A stretch of 7,220 bases of DNA, taken from the NCBI GenBank assembly GCA_031279155.1, contig JAITJB010000311.1, forward strand, positions 1-7,220, read 5' to 3'. The DNA comes from Deltaproteobacteria bacterium. GTDB taxonomy: Bacteria; Desulfobacterota; Desulfarculia; Adiutricales; Adiutricaceae. The notes beneath the pieces were generated by a model. The model saw only the letters and a list, made by a program, of their open reading frames with translations, did not search any database and was not told the origin of the DNA. Positions 1 to 5,497 of this stretch are shown in pieces (positions within the stretch are counted from its first letter, which is position 1; every line of letters begins with the position of its first letter). The position numbers were made by a program, and so were the translations under genes.

Positions 1-219
1 CGTACTCATCTTCAAAGAGTTGCATTACAAATAACTGAAAAACTGCCTTCTGTTGTTCTTCAAGTTGAGAAACAATGGGATTGGAGTTATAAATCCAAAA
101 ATAATGGATTGGAAAGTGGTTATACTAATTTTTATAATTCGAAAAAATTACTTTATAGTTTATTTGATAATATTGCATATTATAATAATCTTTTTTTCTT
201 CTTTTTTAAGAATGAATAA
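1..219 (+). CDS. 3' end of an unidentified protein, partial at the left edge
   Basis: The first reading frame is open from base 1 to a TAA at 217-219, giving 72 residues of a protein that starts outside the window. The fragment begins RTHLQRVALQITEKLP, continues through VVLQVEKQWDWSYKSKNNG, and ends in a phenylalanine run and KNE encoded by a T-rich tract. The early part looks like genuine protein: a mixed amphipathic stretch with a Trp-rich QWDW motif. I do not recognise the family. The DNA is strongly AT-rich (about 24% G+C by hand count over 1-360), unlike purM downstream. The following methyltransferase remnant has an ATG at 212 overlapping this stop, the usual arrangement of translationally coupled genes. 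A role in polysaccharide or glycan modification is only a guess from that neighbour. The poly-Phe tail could itself be a sign of decay. Confidence 0.5.
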   Translation, partial: RTHLQRVALQITEKLPSVVLQVEKQWDWSYKSKNNGLESGYTNFYNSKKLLYSLFDNIAYYNNLFFFFFKNE

Positions 220-357
220 TATATGTAATTATCTAATTTTATTATAAAACTTGATTTTTCTAAACGTATTTTAGAAATTGGACCTCTTGATAGTCCTAAA
301 GTAGATAAAACAATATTTAAAAATGCGTTTTATGCAGATATTAGACATACTAATTAG
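212..357 (+). pseudogene. remnant of a SAM-dependent methyltransferase (N-terminal piece, frameshifted and truncated)
   Basis: An ATG at 212 starts the short frame MNNICNYLILL, which stops at 245-247. Immediately afterwards, frame 1 (from about 229) reads IIKLDFSKRILEIGPLDSP, then KVDKTIFKNAFYADIRHTN, and stops at 355-357. RILEIGP is the glycine-containing SAM-binding motif I of class I methyltransferases, and the following FYADIRHT matches the second-strand acidic motif (YxDI) of small methyltransferases often found beside glycosyltransferases. Joining the start to the motif needs one frameshift in the AT-rich run around 229-247. Everything after the second beta strand is missing, so the protein cannot bind SAM or catalyse. 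After 357 the sequence changes character and no other frame continues the fold. Family assignment is from motif recognition only; the number of lesions is inferred. Confidence 0.55.
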
Positions 358-544
358 GACTCTTCAAAGACCAAACGTTTTCCTCCCTTTTTTACTCACT
401 CCCACTAACATACCCAAAAGAAATTATCGCGTCCAGGCGCGAAAGAAAAGTTCGATTTTGCAATCTTCCGCGAACATGAAGTCCGATTTTGGTAGGGAGC
501 GGAAATATTAAAAATATTTTAACTTGGTAACTCGATTTCCCTAT
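358..544. other. upstream region of purM with small stem-loops, no gene seen
   Basis: No convincing protein is encoded here on either strand; the minus-strand frame running to 742 is antisense to purM and has no recognisable features. Three small inverted repeats are visible. TCGCG/CGCGA (427-431 and 438-442) has a 6-base loop. TTCCGC/GCGGAA (466-471 and 499-504) encloses about 27 bases. An AT-only AAATATT/AATATTT pair (503-509 and 513-519) has a 3-base loop. A 10- to 11-base motif TTCGATTTTG (451-460) recurs as TCCGATTTTG (482-491) and again just after purM (1734-1743). A sequence resembling a PurR operator core lies at 372-382. The left boundary is the end of the AT-rich methyltransferase remnant. 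Confidence 0.4.
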
Positions 545-574
545 TTGACATTTGAAAACTTCTTGCCTTAAAAT
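545..574 (+). promoter_or_regulatory. sigma70-like promoter P1 for purM
   Basis: A perfect -35 box TTGACA (545-550) is followed after 18 bases by TAAAAT (569-574), which matches the -10 consensus at five of six positions. The predicted transcription start is near 581. It lies directly upstream of purM in the only plausible control region, which supports the call. It is pattern-based only, and the 18-base spacing is one longer than optimal. Confidence 0.55.
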
Positions 575-591
575 ACCTTTGGGGTTATAAT
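563..591 (+). promoter_or_regulatory. second, overlapping sigma70-like promoter P2 for purM
   Basis: A perfect -10 box TATAAT (586-591) lies 17 bases downstream of TTGCCT (563-568, four of six -35 matches). The predicted start is near 598, giving a leader of about 43 bases before the TTG start at 641. The ATG at 590 sits on the end of this -10 box, so a transcript from P2 could not use it. P1 and P2 overlap and may be alternatives, or only one may be real. Confidence 0.5.
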
Positions 592-599
592 GCATTGCA

Positions 600-619
600 G
601 AAAATCCCGCCGGGTTTTC
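600..619 (+). promoter_or_regulatory. hairpin in the purM leader, just upstream of the ribosome binding site
   Basis: GAAAA (600-604) pairs with TTTTC (615-619), and CCC (606-608) pairs with GGG (612-614). There is one unpaired T at 605 and a 3-base loop. The stem has about eight base pairs and is followed by a pyrimidine-rich run (TTTCC). It would lie at the 5' end of a P2 transcript, about 10 bases before the Shine-Dalgarno sequence. It could stabilise the RNA, tune translation or act as a weak attenuator. The structure is seen; the role is inference. Confidence 0.35.
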
Positions 620-628
620 TTTCCTGCC

Positions 629-634
629 AAGGAG
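629..634 (+). promoter_or_regulatory. Shine-Dalgarno sequence AAGGAG that fixes the purM start at TTG 641
   Basis: AAGGAG is a near-perfect ribosome binding site, and it ends six bases before the TTG at 641. It lies inside the reading frame that would be translated from the upstream ATG (590). This argues that initiation is at TTG 641, because the extra 17 residues from ATG 590 have no counterpart in PurM proteins I know. Confidence 0.7.
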
Positions 635-640
635 TACCTT

Positions 641-1726
641 TTGAGCTCTGATGACGAAAATTTGAGTGTTTCCTATAAAGACGCCGGGGTTGACATTGAC
701 GCTGGGAATGAGGCCGTAAGGCTCATTACGCCCATGGCTCAATCAACCTTTGATTCACGGGTTTTAAACGATATCGGCGCTTTTTCTGGGCTCTATGGGC
801 TAGGCAGTTTGCAACTTAAAGATCCCGTTTTGGTCTCTTCGACCGACGGGGTGGGCACCAAACTTAAAGTTGCCATCATGGCCAATCGCCATAATACCGT
901 TGGTATTGATTTGGTGGCCATGAGCGTAAACGACGTTTTAACCCAAGGGGCCAAGCCGTTATTTTTCCTTGACTACTTAGCCATGGGTAAAATTGAGCCG
1001 GAAAAAGTCGCGCTTTTGGTTTCCGGGGTTACTTCTGGTTGTCGTCAAGCCGGCTGCGCCCTTTTAGGCGGCGAAACGGCGGAAATGCCTGGTTTCTACC
1101 AGGAAGGCGATTACGACATGGCCGGTTTTGCCGTTGGGGTGGTCGAACGAGAAGCCATCATTGATGGAACCAATATCGCCCTAGGCTATAAGCTAATTGG
1201 CCTTCCCTCCACGGGTCTTCATTCCAACGGTTTTTCTCTGGCCAGAAAAATCATCTTTGATAAAATGGCTTTGAGTATAGACTCACCATTATTTGATTCA
1301 ACGGTGGCTGACGTTCTCTTGACTCCGACTAAGATCTACGTTCAGTCAATTTTGGCTGTCCTTAAACGGCACCAGATCCACGGCCTTGTCCACGTGACCG
1401 GCGGGGGCATAATCGAAAACTTACCCAGAGTGCTTCCTTACGGTTGTCAAGCGGTTCTATACTCCAAAAGTTGGACAAGAAAACCAATCTTTGATTATTT
1501 AGCCGAACATGGAAATTTAAGTACCAACGAGTTATATCGTACTTTTAATATGGGTATAGGTATGATTCTCGTGGTGGCCCCAAAAGACTTAAATGATATT
1601 ATGGCTATTTTGGATGATCATGGTGAGCATCCTGCTTTGATCGGATCTATTTTTCCTCAAATGGGCGCTAAACGGGTCTTAATCATTGACGAAAGCCTTC
1701 CAGATGATGACGATGAGCGGGAGTAG
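641..1726 (+). CDS. purM: phosphoribosylformylglycinamidine cyclo-ligase (AIR synthetase)
   Basis: PurM catalyses the ATP-dependent closure of FGAM to aminoimidazole ribonucleotide, step 5 of de novo purine synthesis, as a cytoplasmic homodimer. From the TTG start the protein has 361 residues (E. coli PurM has about 345). The family signatures appear in order: SYKDAGVDID (11-20), STDGVGTK (67-74), GIDLVAMSVND (88-98), LLGGETAEMPG (141-151), TGLHSNGFSL (191-200), TGGGIIENLPR (253-263) and YRTFNMGIGM (299-308). The protein looks complete and active. The frame is open further up to an ATG at 590, but that codon lies in a -10 box, while TTG 641 has AAGGAG six bases upstream and leaves a normal short N terminus. 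The C terminus ends in an acidic tail (DDDDERE). purN follows 82 bases downstream on the same strand. Identity is very secure; the start is well supported but not proven. Confidence 0.97.
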   Translation: MSSDDENLSVSYKDAGVDIDAGNEAVRLITPMAQSTFDSRVLNDIGAFSGLYGLGSLQLKDPVLVSSTDGVGTKLKVAIMANRHNTVGIDLVAMSVNDVLTQGAKPLFFLDYLAMGKIEPEKVALLVSGVTSGCRQAGCALLGGETAEMPGFYQEGDYDMAGFAVGVVEREAIIDGTNIALGYKLIGLPSTGLHSNGFSLARKIIFDKMALSIDSPLFDSTVADVLLTPTKIYVQSILAVLKRHQIHGLVHVTGGGIIENLPRVLPYGCQAVLYSKSWTRKPIFDYLAEHGNLSTNELYRTFNMGIGMILVVAPKDLNDIMAILDDHGEHPALIGSIFPQMGAKRVLIIDESLPDDDDERE

Positions 1727-1808
1727 GTTTGGTTCGATTTTGGAATTACAAACTATTCATTTCTTCATCTGAGTAATTTTTAAAAAAATAATCGGTAACG
1801 AAATATTT

Positions 1809-2495
1809 ATGAAATTTGCCGTTTTTTGTTCAGGTCGAGGTTCAAACTTGGCCGCCTTACTGGAAGCCCATGAAAATGGGAAGTTAGGCGGTGCCGAGCC
1901 CGTGGCCGTGATTTGCGACAGTCATCACGCCGGAGCCTTGAACGTGGCTAGGGAACGGGGAATTTACGCGACTTTCGTCCCTAGGACGGCCTATCATGCC
2001 AACCGGGATGGCTATGAAAAGCGGCTCCTTGAAGTCTTGGCTCCTTTTGATGTCGAACTGGTGGTCTTAGCCGGGTTTTTGCGGATTCTTGGACCACTCT
2101 TTTTAGAAGCCTTTCCTTTGAAGGTGATAAACGTTCATCCAGCGCTTTTACCTGCCTTTCCGGGCGAAGGCGTCTGGGACGCCGAAGTCAAGTCTGGGAT
2201 AAAGCTGGCCGGGGCCACGGTTCATTTTGTCGATCAAGGAGTTGACACGGGCCCAATTATCATTCAAGGGGCCGTTCCTGTTTTGGATACCGACGGACCG
2301 GACCAATTGGCCGCGAGGATTTTACATATCGAGCATAAGATTTTGCCCCAGGCCGTGTGCTGGCTAGCCCAGGGCCGTCTTGAGGTCTCCGGTCGTAAAG
2401 TTACCCTAAAGGATCAAGTAAGCCCGAGGGCCCTTGAGGCCCTGGTTTGGCCACCATTGGAACCGGAAACCGGAAAGATTTTTAAGTTTTCTTGA
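1809..2495 (+). CDS. purN: phosphoribosylglycinamide formyltransferase (GAR transformylase)
   Basis: PurN transfers the formyl group of 10-formyl-tetrahydrofolate to glycinamide ribonucleotide, step 3 of purine synthesis, in the cytoplasm. The 228-residue product begins MKFAVFCSGRGSN, where SGRGSN (8-13) is the phosphate-binding loop of the nucleotide substrate. The catalytic trio is intact: Asn108 and His110 in INVHPALLPAFPG and Asp146 in VDQGVDTGPII, equivalent to N106, H108 and D144 of E. coli. HIEHKILPQAVCWLAQGRL (173-191) is the usual C-terminal helix region. It is slightly longer than E. coli PurN (212 residues), with an extra tail after about 205. The start agrees with family N termini, yet no good Shine-Dalgarno is seen upstream; the closest is GGT at 1794-1796. 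The 82-base gap from purM has no evident terminator, so co-transcription as purMN is likely. Confidence 0.97.
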   Translation: MKFAVFCSGRGSNLAALLEAHENGKLGGAEPVAVICDSHHAGALNVARERGIYATFVPRTAYHANRDGYEKRLLEVLAPFDVELVVLAGFLRILGPLFLEAFPLKVINVHPALLPAFPGEGVWDAEVKSGIKLAGATVHFVDQGVDTGPIIIQGAVPVLDTDGPDQLAARILHIEHKILPQAVCWLAQGRLEVSGRKVTLKDQVSPRALEALVWPPLEPETGKIFKFS

Positions 2496-2569
2496 TTTTT
2501 CTGATAAGAAAGATCGATCCTTTTTCAAGTTTTTATATTCAAAAAATGTAAAATTATTGACTTGCTTCC

Positions 2570-2713
2570 TTAAATGAAGACAAGCGGATGATTTACTTTA
2601 TTGAAAGCTCCCTTAGATTTTTCGTTATATAATCCATAAGTTACAAAATTAGTCCCTGTTACGCCGTCCCGCTCCTTTGGACCTAGTTGTTTAAAGTCCA
2701 CTTGGATAAACAG
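2570..2713 (-). pseudogene. possible degraded gene fragment on the minus strand, family unknown
   Basis: Read on the minus strand, 2713 down to the TAA at 2572-2570 gives 47 residues without a stop. It begins LFIQVDFKQLGPKERDGV, passes through TGTNFVTYGLYNEKSKG and ends NHPLVFI. The segment is richer in G+C than its AT-rich surroundings and has a balanced, protein-like composition, but no ATG start, and the frame meets a stop upstream in the AT-rich DNA near 2760. I recognise no family. An open run of 48 codons can occur by chance, so this is a weak call: either the C-terminal stub of a lost gene or coincidence. Confidence 0.2.
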
Positions 2714-2772
2714 CCAGAGAAATGAAAAAAAAACATTAATGAAGAGTTTTATTTTTATCTATCTGGTTTATC
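2705..2772. repeat. long imperfect inverted repeat (about 24 bp stem)
   Basis: GATAAAC (2705-2711) pairs with GTTTATC (2766-2772), and CAGA (2715-2718) with TCTG (2762-2765) after a 3-base bulge. After a 3x3 internal loop, 2722-2734 pairs with 2746-2758 at 12 of 13 positions including one G-U. The apical loop is 11 bases (2735-2745). No T-tract follows on either strand, so it does not look like an intrinsic terminator. It lies about 110 bases upstream of the Sel1 gene start. It could be a folded leader RNA, a cruciform or a relic of a small mobile element; nothing decides between these. Confidence 0.45.
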
Positions 2773-2843
2773 AAATCTAAGTGACGTTTTAATAAAGAAA
2801 AATTTATTTTAATATCTTTAATAATTTAAATTATCTTTTAAAA

Positions 2844-2849
2844 TATAAT
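2844..2849 (+). promoter_or_regulatory. candidate -10 box for the Sel1-repeat gene
   Basis: A perfect TATAAT lies 36 bases upstream of the ATG and would give a leader of about 30 bases containing the GGAG ribosome binding site. There is no convincing -35 box at 16-18 bases upstream. In DNA this AT-rich the motif can arise by chance, so this is a tentative call based mostly on position. Confidence 0.3.
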
Positions 2850-2876
2850 TTTAATTGATGATTTCTTATTATTATT

Positions 2877-2880
2877 GGAG
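2877..2880 (+). promoter_or_regulatory. ribosome binding site GGAG of the Sel1-repeat gene
   Basis: GGAG ends five bases before the ATG at 2886. With the in-frame TGA at 2859-2861 it fixes this start and excludes a hidden N-terminal signal peptide upstream. The alternative in-frame ATG at 2907 has no comparable site. Confidence 0.65.
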
Positions 2881-2885
2881 ATTTT

Positions 2886-5129
2886 ATGATATGCTACACA
2901 AAAATAATGGAATCGGCTAAGCTAGGTCAGGCTAAAGCCCAATGTCAGTTGGGTTCGCTGTATTACCACGGCGAAATGTTGCCAAAAAATTATGAGGAAG
3001 CTCGAAAATATTTTCAGCTGTCCGCCGTCCAAGGCTACATCGAGGCCCAGTATAACCTAGCCCACATGTGTCTTAAGGGTTTGGGACAAGAACCAGACGA
3101 ATTCACGGCTGAGAAATGGTTTAGGTTAGCCGCCGAAGGTGGAGACATCCGAGCGCAGTTTCGTCTGGGAGACATGTATTATCTGGGACAAGCCGGTTTA
3201 TCGGTAGATAAAAAGCTTGCCGCTAAATGGTATTCCATGGCGGCCGATAGCGGCATGCCTCAGGCTCAGTTTAGTTTGGCTAAAATGCGAGATTTTGGCG
3301 ATGGAATTAAAAAGAGTCGGCGCGAGGCCTTTAAACTCTACAGCCAAGCCGCCAACGGTGGTTTGCCCGAGGCCCAACTTTGCTTGGGAGTCATGTATGA
3401 CCAGGGTGAGGGCGGGGTTGGAATCGATAAGGTTCGGGCCGCTCGATGGTATGAGCAGGCCGCGGAAGCCGGTAACGGTGAGGCCCAGTATCTGATAGGC
3501 ACCTATTACGAGGAAGGCGTTGGGCTCCAAAGGGATATGGATGTCGCCATAAAATGGTATCGAAAGGCGGCCGAGAACGGTCAGATACTAGCCCAGCACA
3601 CTCTTGGCACCATCTATGACGAAGGGCTGTTTATAAAGCGCGATCCCTTGGAGGCCGTAAAATGGTATTCCGCGGCCGCCTTGGCTGGGCTTGCCGAAAG
3701 CCAGCTTAATCTTGGGGTCATGATGGATCTAGGCGACGGTCACCCCCAGGACAAAACCCAAGCCTTGTGGTGGTATCGTCAAGCCGCGCTTCAAGGCCAG
3801 CTCAAAGCCCAGTTTAATTTGGGCTTGATCTATGATCTGGGCGACGGGGTTGAACCAAACTGGACCGAGGCGGCTAGGTGGTATAAGATGGCCGCTTCCC
3901 AAGGTCACGTTTTGTCTCAGTATCATTTGGCCAGTCTTTACGAGAGCCAAGCCTCAGATTCCGATCAAAATCTAAGTCAAGCGGCGGTTTGGTACGAAAG
4001 GGCCGCTGAAAACGGCTATCCCTGGGCTCAGATTAATATCGCCTCCATGTATTTCTTGGGCCAGGGCGTAGATAAAGACATCGTTAAATCGTTTAAATGG
4101 TATAAATTGGCGGCTTTAAATGGTCAGATAGGTAACCAACCCTACTTGGCGGAGATGTTTGGCGGTGATCTAGAACTAAAGGATGATTATTCCGAGGCTT
4201 TAGAGAGCTATACTCAAGCCGCCTTAAAAGGGGACGCCGACGCCGAATTTAATCTCTCGATTATGCATTACCTCGGCTACGGGGTGCCGATTGATCGGGA
4301 AGAATCCTTAAAATGGCTCATGAGTTCGGCCAATAAAGGTGACGTAAGGGCTCAATTTAACTTAGGGCTCATGTATCAAGCCGGAGACGGCCTACCGAGA
4401 AACCCAATTGAAGCGGCTAGGTTGTTTAGGCTCTCGGCCGAACATGGTCTCGATAAGGCTCAGTTAAATTTGGGTCTTAAATACGCCCTTGGCTTAGGCG
4501 TTCATCGCGATCCCGCGGAGAGTCGCTACTGGCTTGAAAGGGCGGCTGAATCTGGCTTAATGGAGGCCCAGTACAATTTGGCTAGGTTCCTAGACGGTCG
4601 TTACCCGGGTTCAGGCATAATGAGGCGCGAAAAACGCTGTGATGAAAGTCTACAAGGTGAGAACGATGAAGTAATTGAGGAGATCATCAATGAACTCATC
4701 TCAACTGACCTTGACTCCATCGAAAACAATCCCGAGTTTGAAAGTCAAATCTTCGAATTGGGGGATGCCCTGAGGCAAGAGCCCAAGAACGTCAGATTCC
4801 GGGGGATGGTTCCAGACAAAGACGACAAGGAGTTTAGTCCCTTTTACAACCGGGCCGGCGCCCATCGCTGGTACCTGGCCGCGGCCGAACAAGGGCACCT
4901 GGACGCCGCCTTTATGACCGGTTTGGATTTTGAGACTGGCTTTGGGACCCGTAAATGCCTATCCAAGGCCGCTAGGTATTACCTAATCGGCGCCCATGGT
5001 GGGCATAAAATCGCCCAATTTAACTTATCCAGGATGTATAAAAGCGGCCGGGGGATTAAGAAAAATCTTGAAGAAGCCGCCAAATGGTCACGGCTAGCGG
5101 CAAAGCAGGGCTATCTGAGCTTCGATTGA
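2886..5129 (+). CDS. large Sel1-like repeat (TPR-type) protein, 18 repeats, no signal peptide
   Basis: The 747-residue product is almost wholly tandem Sel1-like repeats of 36-37 residues, each of the form AQxxLGxxYxxGxGVxxDxxEAxxWYxxAAxxGxx. I count 18, starting at residues 17, 53, 89, 126, 162, 199, 235, 271, 307, 343, 380, 416, 452, 488, 524, 560, 673 and 709. Repeat 16 is split by an insertion at about 580-653, strongly acidic in its first half. Sel1 repeats form a solenoid of paired helices that binds other proteins; no catalytic domain is seen. Many characterised members (LpnE, EnhC, Hcp) are exported and act with hosts or the envelope, but here no signal peptide or membrane segment is visible, so a cytoplasmic location is likeliest. 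GGAG (2877-2880) lies five bases before the ATG, and an in-frame stop at 2859-2861 blocks a longer form. It seems to be a single-gene unit. The binding partner is unknown. Confidence 0.93.
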   Translation: MICYTKIMESAKLGQAKAQCQLGSLYYHGEMLPKNYEEARKYFQLSAVQGYIEAQYNLAHMCLKGLGQEPDEFTAEKWFRLAAEGGDIRAQFRLGDMYYLGQAGLSVDKKLAAKWYSMAADSGMPQAQFSLAKMRDFGDGIKKSRREAFKLYSQAANGGLPEAQLCLGVMYDQGEGGVGIDKVRAARWYEQAAEAGNGEAQYLIGTYYEEGVGLQRDMDVAIKWYRKAAENGQILAQHTLGTIYDEGLFIKRDPLEAVKWYSAAALAGLAESQLNLGVMMDLGDGHPQDKTQALWWYRQAALQGQLKAQFNLGLIYDLGDGVEPNWTEAARWYKMAASQGHVLSQYHLASLYESQASDSDQNLSQAAVWYERAAENGYPWAQINIASMYFLGQGVDKDIVKSFKWYKLAALNGQIGNQPYLAEMFGGDLELKDDYSEALESYTQAALKGDADAEFNLSIMHYLGYGVPIDREESLKWLMSSANKGDVRAQFNLGLMYQAGDGLPRNPIEAARLFRLSAEHGLDKAQLNLGLKYALGLGVHRDPAESRYWLERAAESGLMEAQYNLARFLDGRYPGSGIMRREKRCDESLQGENDEVIEEIINELISTDLDSIENNPEFESQIFELGDALRQEPKNVRFRGMVPDKDDKEFSPFYNRAGAHRWYLAAAEQGHLDAAFMTGLDFETGFGTRKCLSKAARYYLIGAHGGHKIAQFNLSRMYKSGRGIKKNLEEAAKWSRLAAKQGYLSFD
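4623..4844 (+). other. insertion splitting the sixteenth Sel1 repeat
   Basis: The first helix of repeat 16 (EAQYNLARFLDG, from residue 560) and its second helix (HRWYLAAAEQGHL, to residue 672) are separated by about 75 extra residues at 580-653. The insert has 21 Asp/Glu against 10 Lys/Arg by hand count. It is predicted to be helical around DEVIEEIINELIS and ends in a basic-then-acidic stretch before FSPFYNRAG. The frame is maintained and base composition matches the rest of the gene, so it is not a recent foreign insert. It would protrude from the solenoid as a loop or small domain. The function is unknown. Confidence 0.7.
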
Positions 5130-5426
5130 TAGAAATCCCCTTTCCAGTCGCGTGAAAAAATGGCCCGTCCGTATTTGGCTCAGCCGAGCTCTCTCGGTTG
5201 ACCAAAAATGGTAAGCTCACCCCCATCTCAGATAGGCCCGTAAACGGGCAAAATCGGCTCGTAGAGCCTTTTAGAATCGGTTCGAATGGTTTTATAGGGT
5301 CAAGGGGTTAGAAACGCCCTGTGCCCCTAAAATGGCCGTTTAACGGGCAAGTCCCGAATGTTCCAAAACGCTCTGGAAAGTCCTAACTCAACTCCATAAT
5401 TCCTGTTATTCGTAGCTTTTAACGAA
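5130..5426. other. GC-rich structured intergenic region, no gene seen
   Basis: No protein is supported on either strand. Several compact stem-loops follow one another. CAGCCGAG/CTCGGTTG (5181-5188 and 5193-5200) has a CTCT loop and one G-U pair. GCCCG/CGGGC (5236-5240 and 5245-5249) has a TAAA loop. GGCTC/GAGCC (5256-5260 and 5264-5268) has a 3-base loop followed by TTTT. AGGGG/CCCCT pairs 5303-5307 with 5324-5328. CCGT/ACGG pairs 5336-5339 with 5343-5346. GGCCCGT occurs at 5162 and 5235, with GGCCGT at 5334; ACGGGCAA occurs at 5244 and 5343. CGGG at 5344-5347 can alternatively pair with CCCG at 5353-5356. This is either a structured 3' untranslated region, an unrecognised RNA, or a dispersed intergenic repeat of this genome. 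Confidence 0.45.
5256..5272 (+). terminator. candidate short intrinsic terminator after the Sel1 gene
   Basis: GGCTC (5256-5260) pairs with GAGCC (5264-5268) around a GTA loop, followed by TTTT (5269-5272). The stem is short and the T-tract brief, so it is weak beside the strong terminator at 5427-5472. It may be one more stem-loop of this structured region rather than a real stop. Confidence 0.25.
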
Positions 5427-5472
5427 AAAAAGCGCTGAAAGAGTGGCAATAATCACTCTTTCAGCGCTTTTT
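5427..5472. terminator. strong bidirectional rho-independent terminator between the Sel1 gene and lon
   Basis: A perfect 19-base inverted repeat (5427-5445 and 5454-5472) with the core AGCGCTGAAAGAGTG surrounds an 8-base loop (GCAATAAT). It has A's on the left and T's on the right: the plus-strand transcript ends in TTTTT, and the minus-strand transcript ends in a run of seven T's. It lies 25 bases beyond the lon stop codon and about 300 bases beyond the Sel1 gene stop, so it can terminate both converging genes. It is a textbook intrinsic terminator. Confidence 0.93.
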
Positions 5473-5497
5473 AATTTTCCTTAGTCTTTATGAAAGA

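Larger units (their letters stand above)
2496..2885. other. 390-base intergenic region between purN and the Sel1 gene
   Basis: There is no complete gene. Near purN a weak terminator-like element can be drawn: CTTGA (2491-2495, containing the stop codon) pairs with TCAAG (2525-2529), followed by TTTTT (2530-2534). The enclosed loop is large and holds only small AT stems. At 2570-2716 the minus strand keeps a protein-like open frame. A long imperfect hairpin occupies 2705-2772. From about 2760 to 2880 the DNA is extremely AT-rich (near 15% G+C by hand count) and contains a perfect TATAAT at 2844-2849. A second TATAAT at 2628-2633 lies 21 bases after TTGAAA (2601-2606), which is too far for a good promoter. 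Confidence 0.45.

Noticed and set aside
392..742. Minus-strand open frame of 116 codons antisense to the purM start
   Set aside because: It overlaps the purM promoters and the conserved purM 5' coding region, has no recognisable domain and is best explained as an antisense shadow.
1727..1808. Terminator or separate promoter between purM and purN
   Set aside because: No stable hairpin with a T-tract and no good pair of promoter boxes were seen; co-transcription is simpler.
2601..2633. TTGAAA and TATAAT as a promoter in the purN-Sel1 gap
   Set aside because: The spacing is 21 bases, well beyond the normal 16-18, and it lies about 250 bases from the gene.
3198..3530. Minus-strand and alternative-frame open frames inside the Sel1 gene
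   Set aside because: The plus-strand frame is a continuous array of clear Sel1 repeats; the opposing frames only mirror the repeat codons.
2886..4607. Direct DNA repeats or CRISPR-like periodicity (about 108 bases)
   Set aside because: The period is the 36-residue Sel1 repeat in coding DNA; the units are too diverged and fully coding for a CRISPR array.
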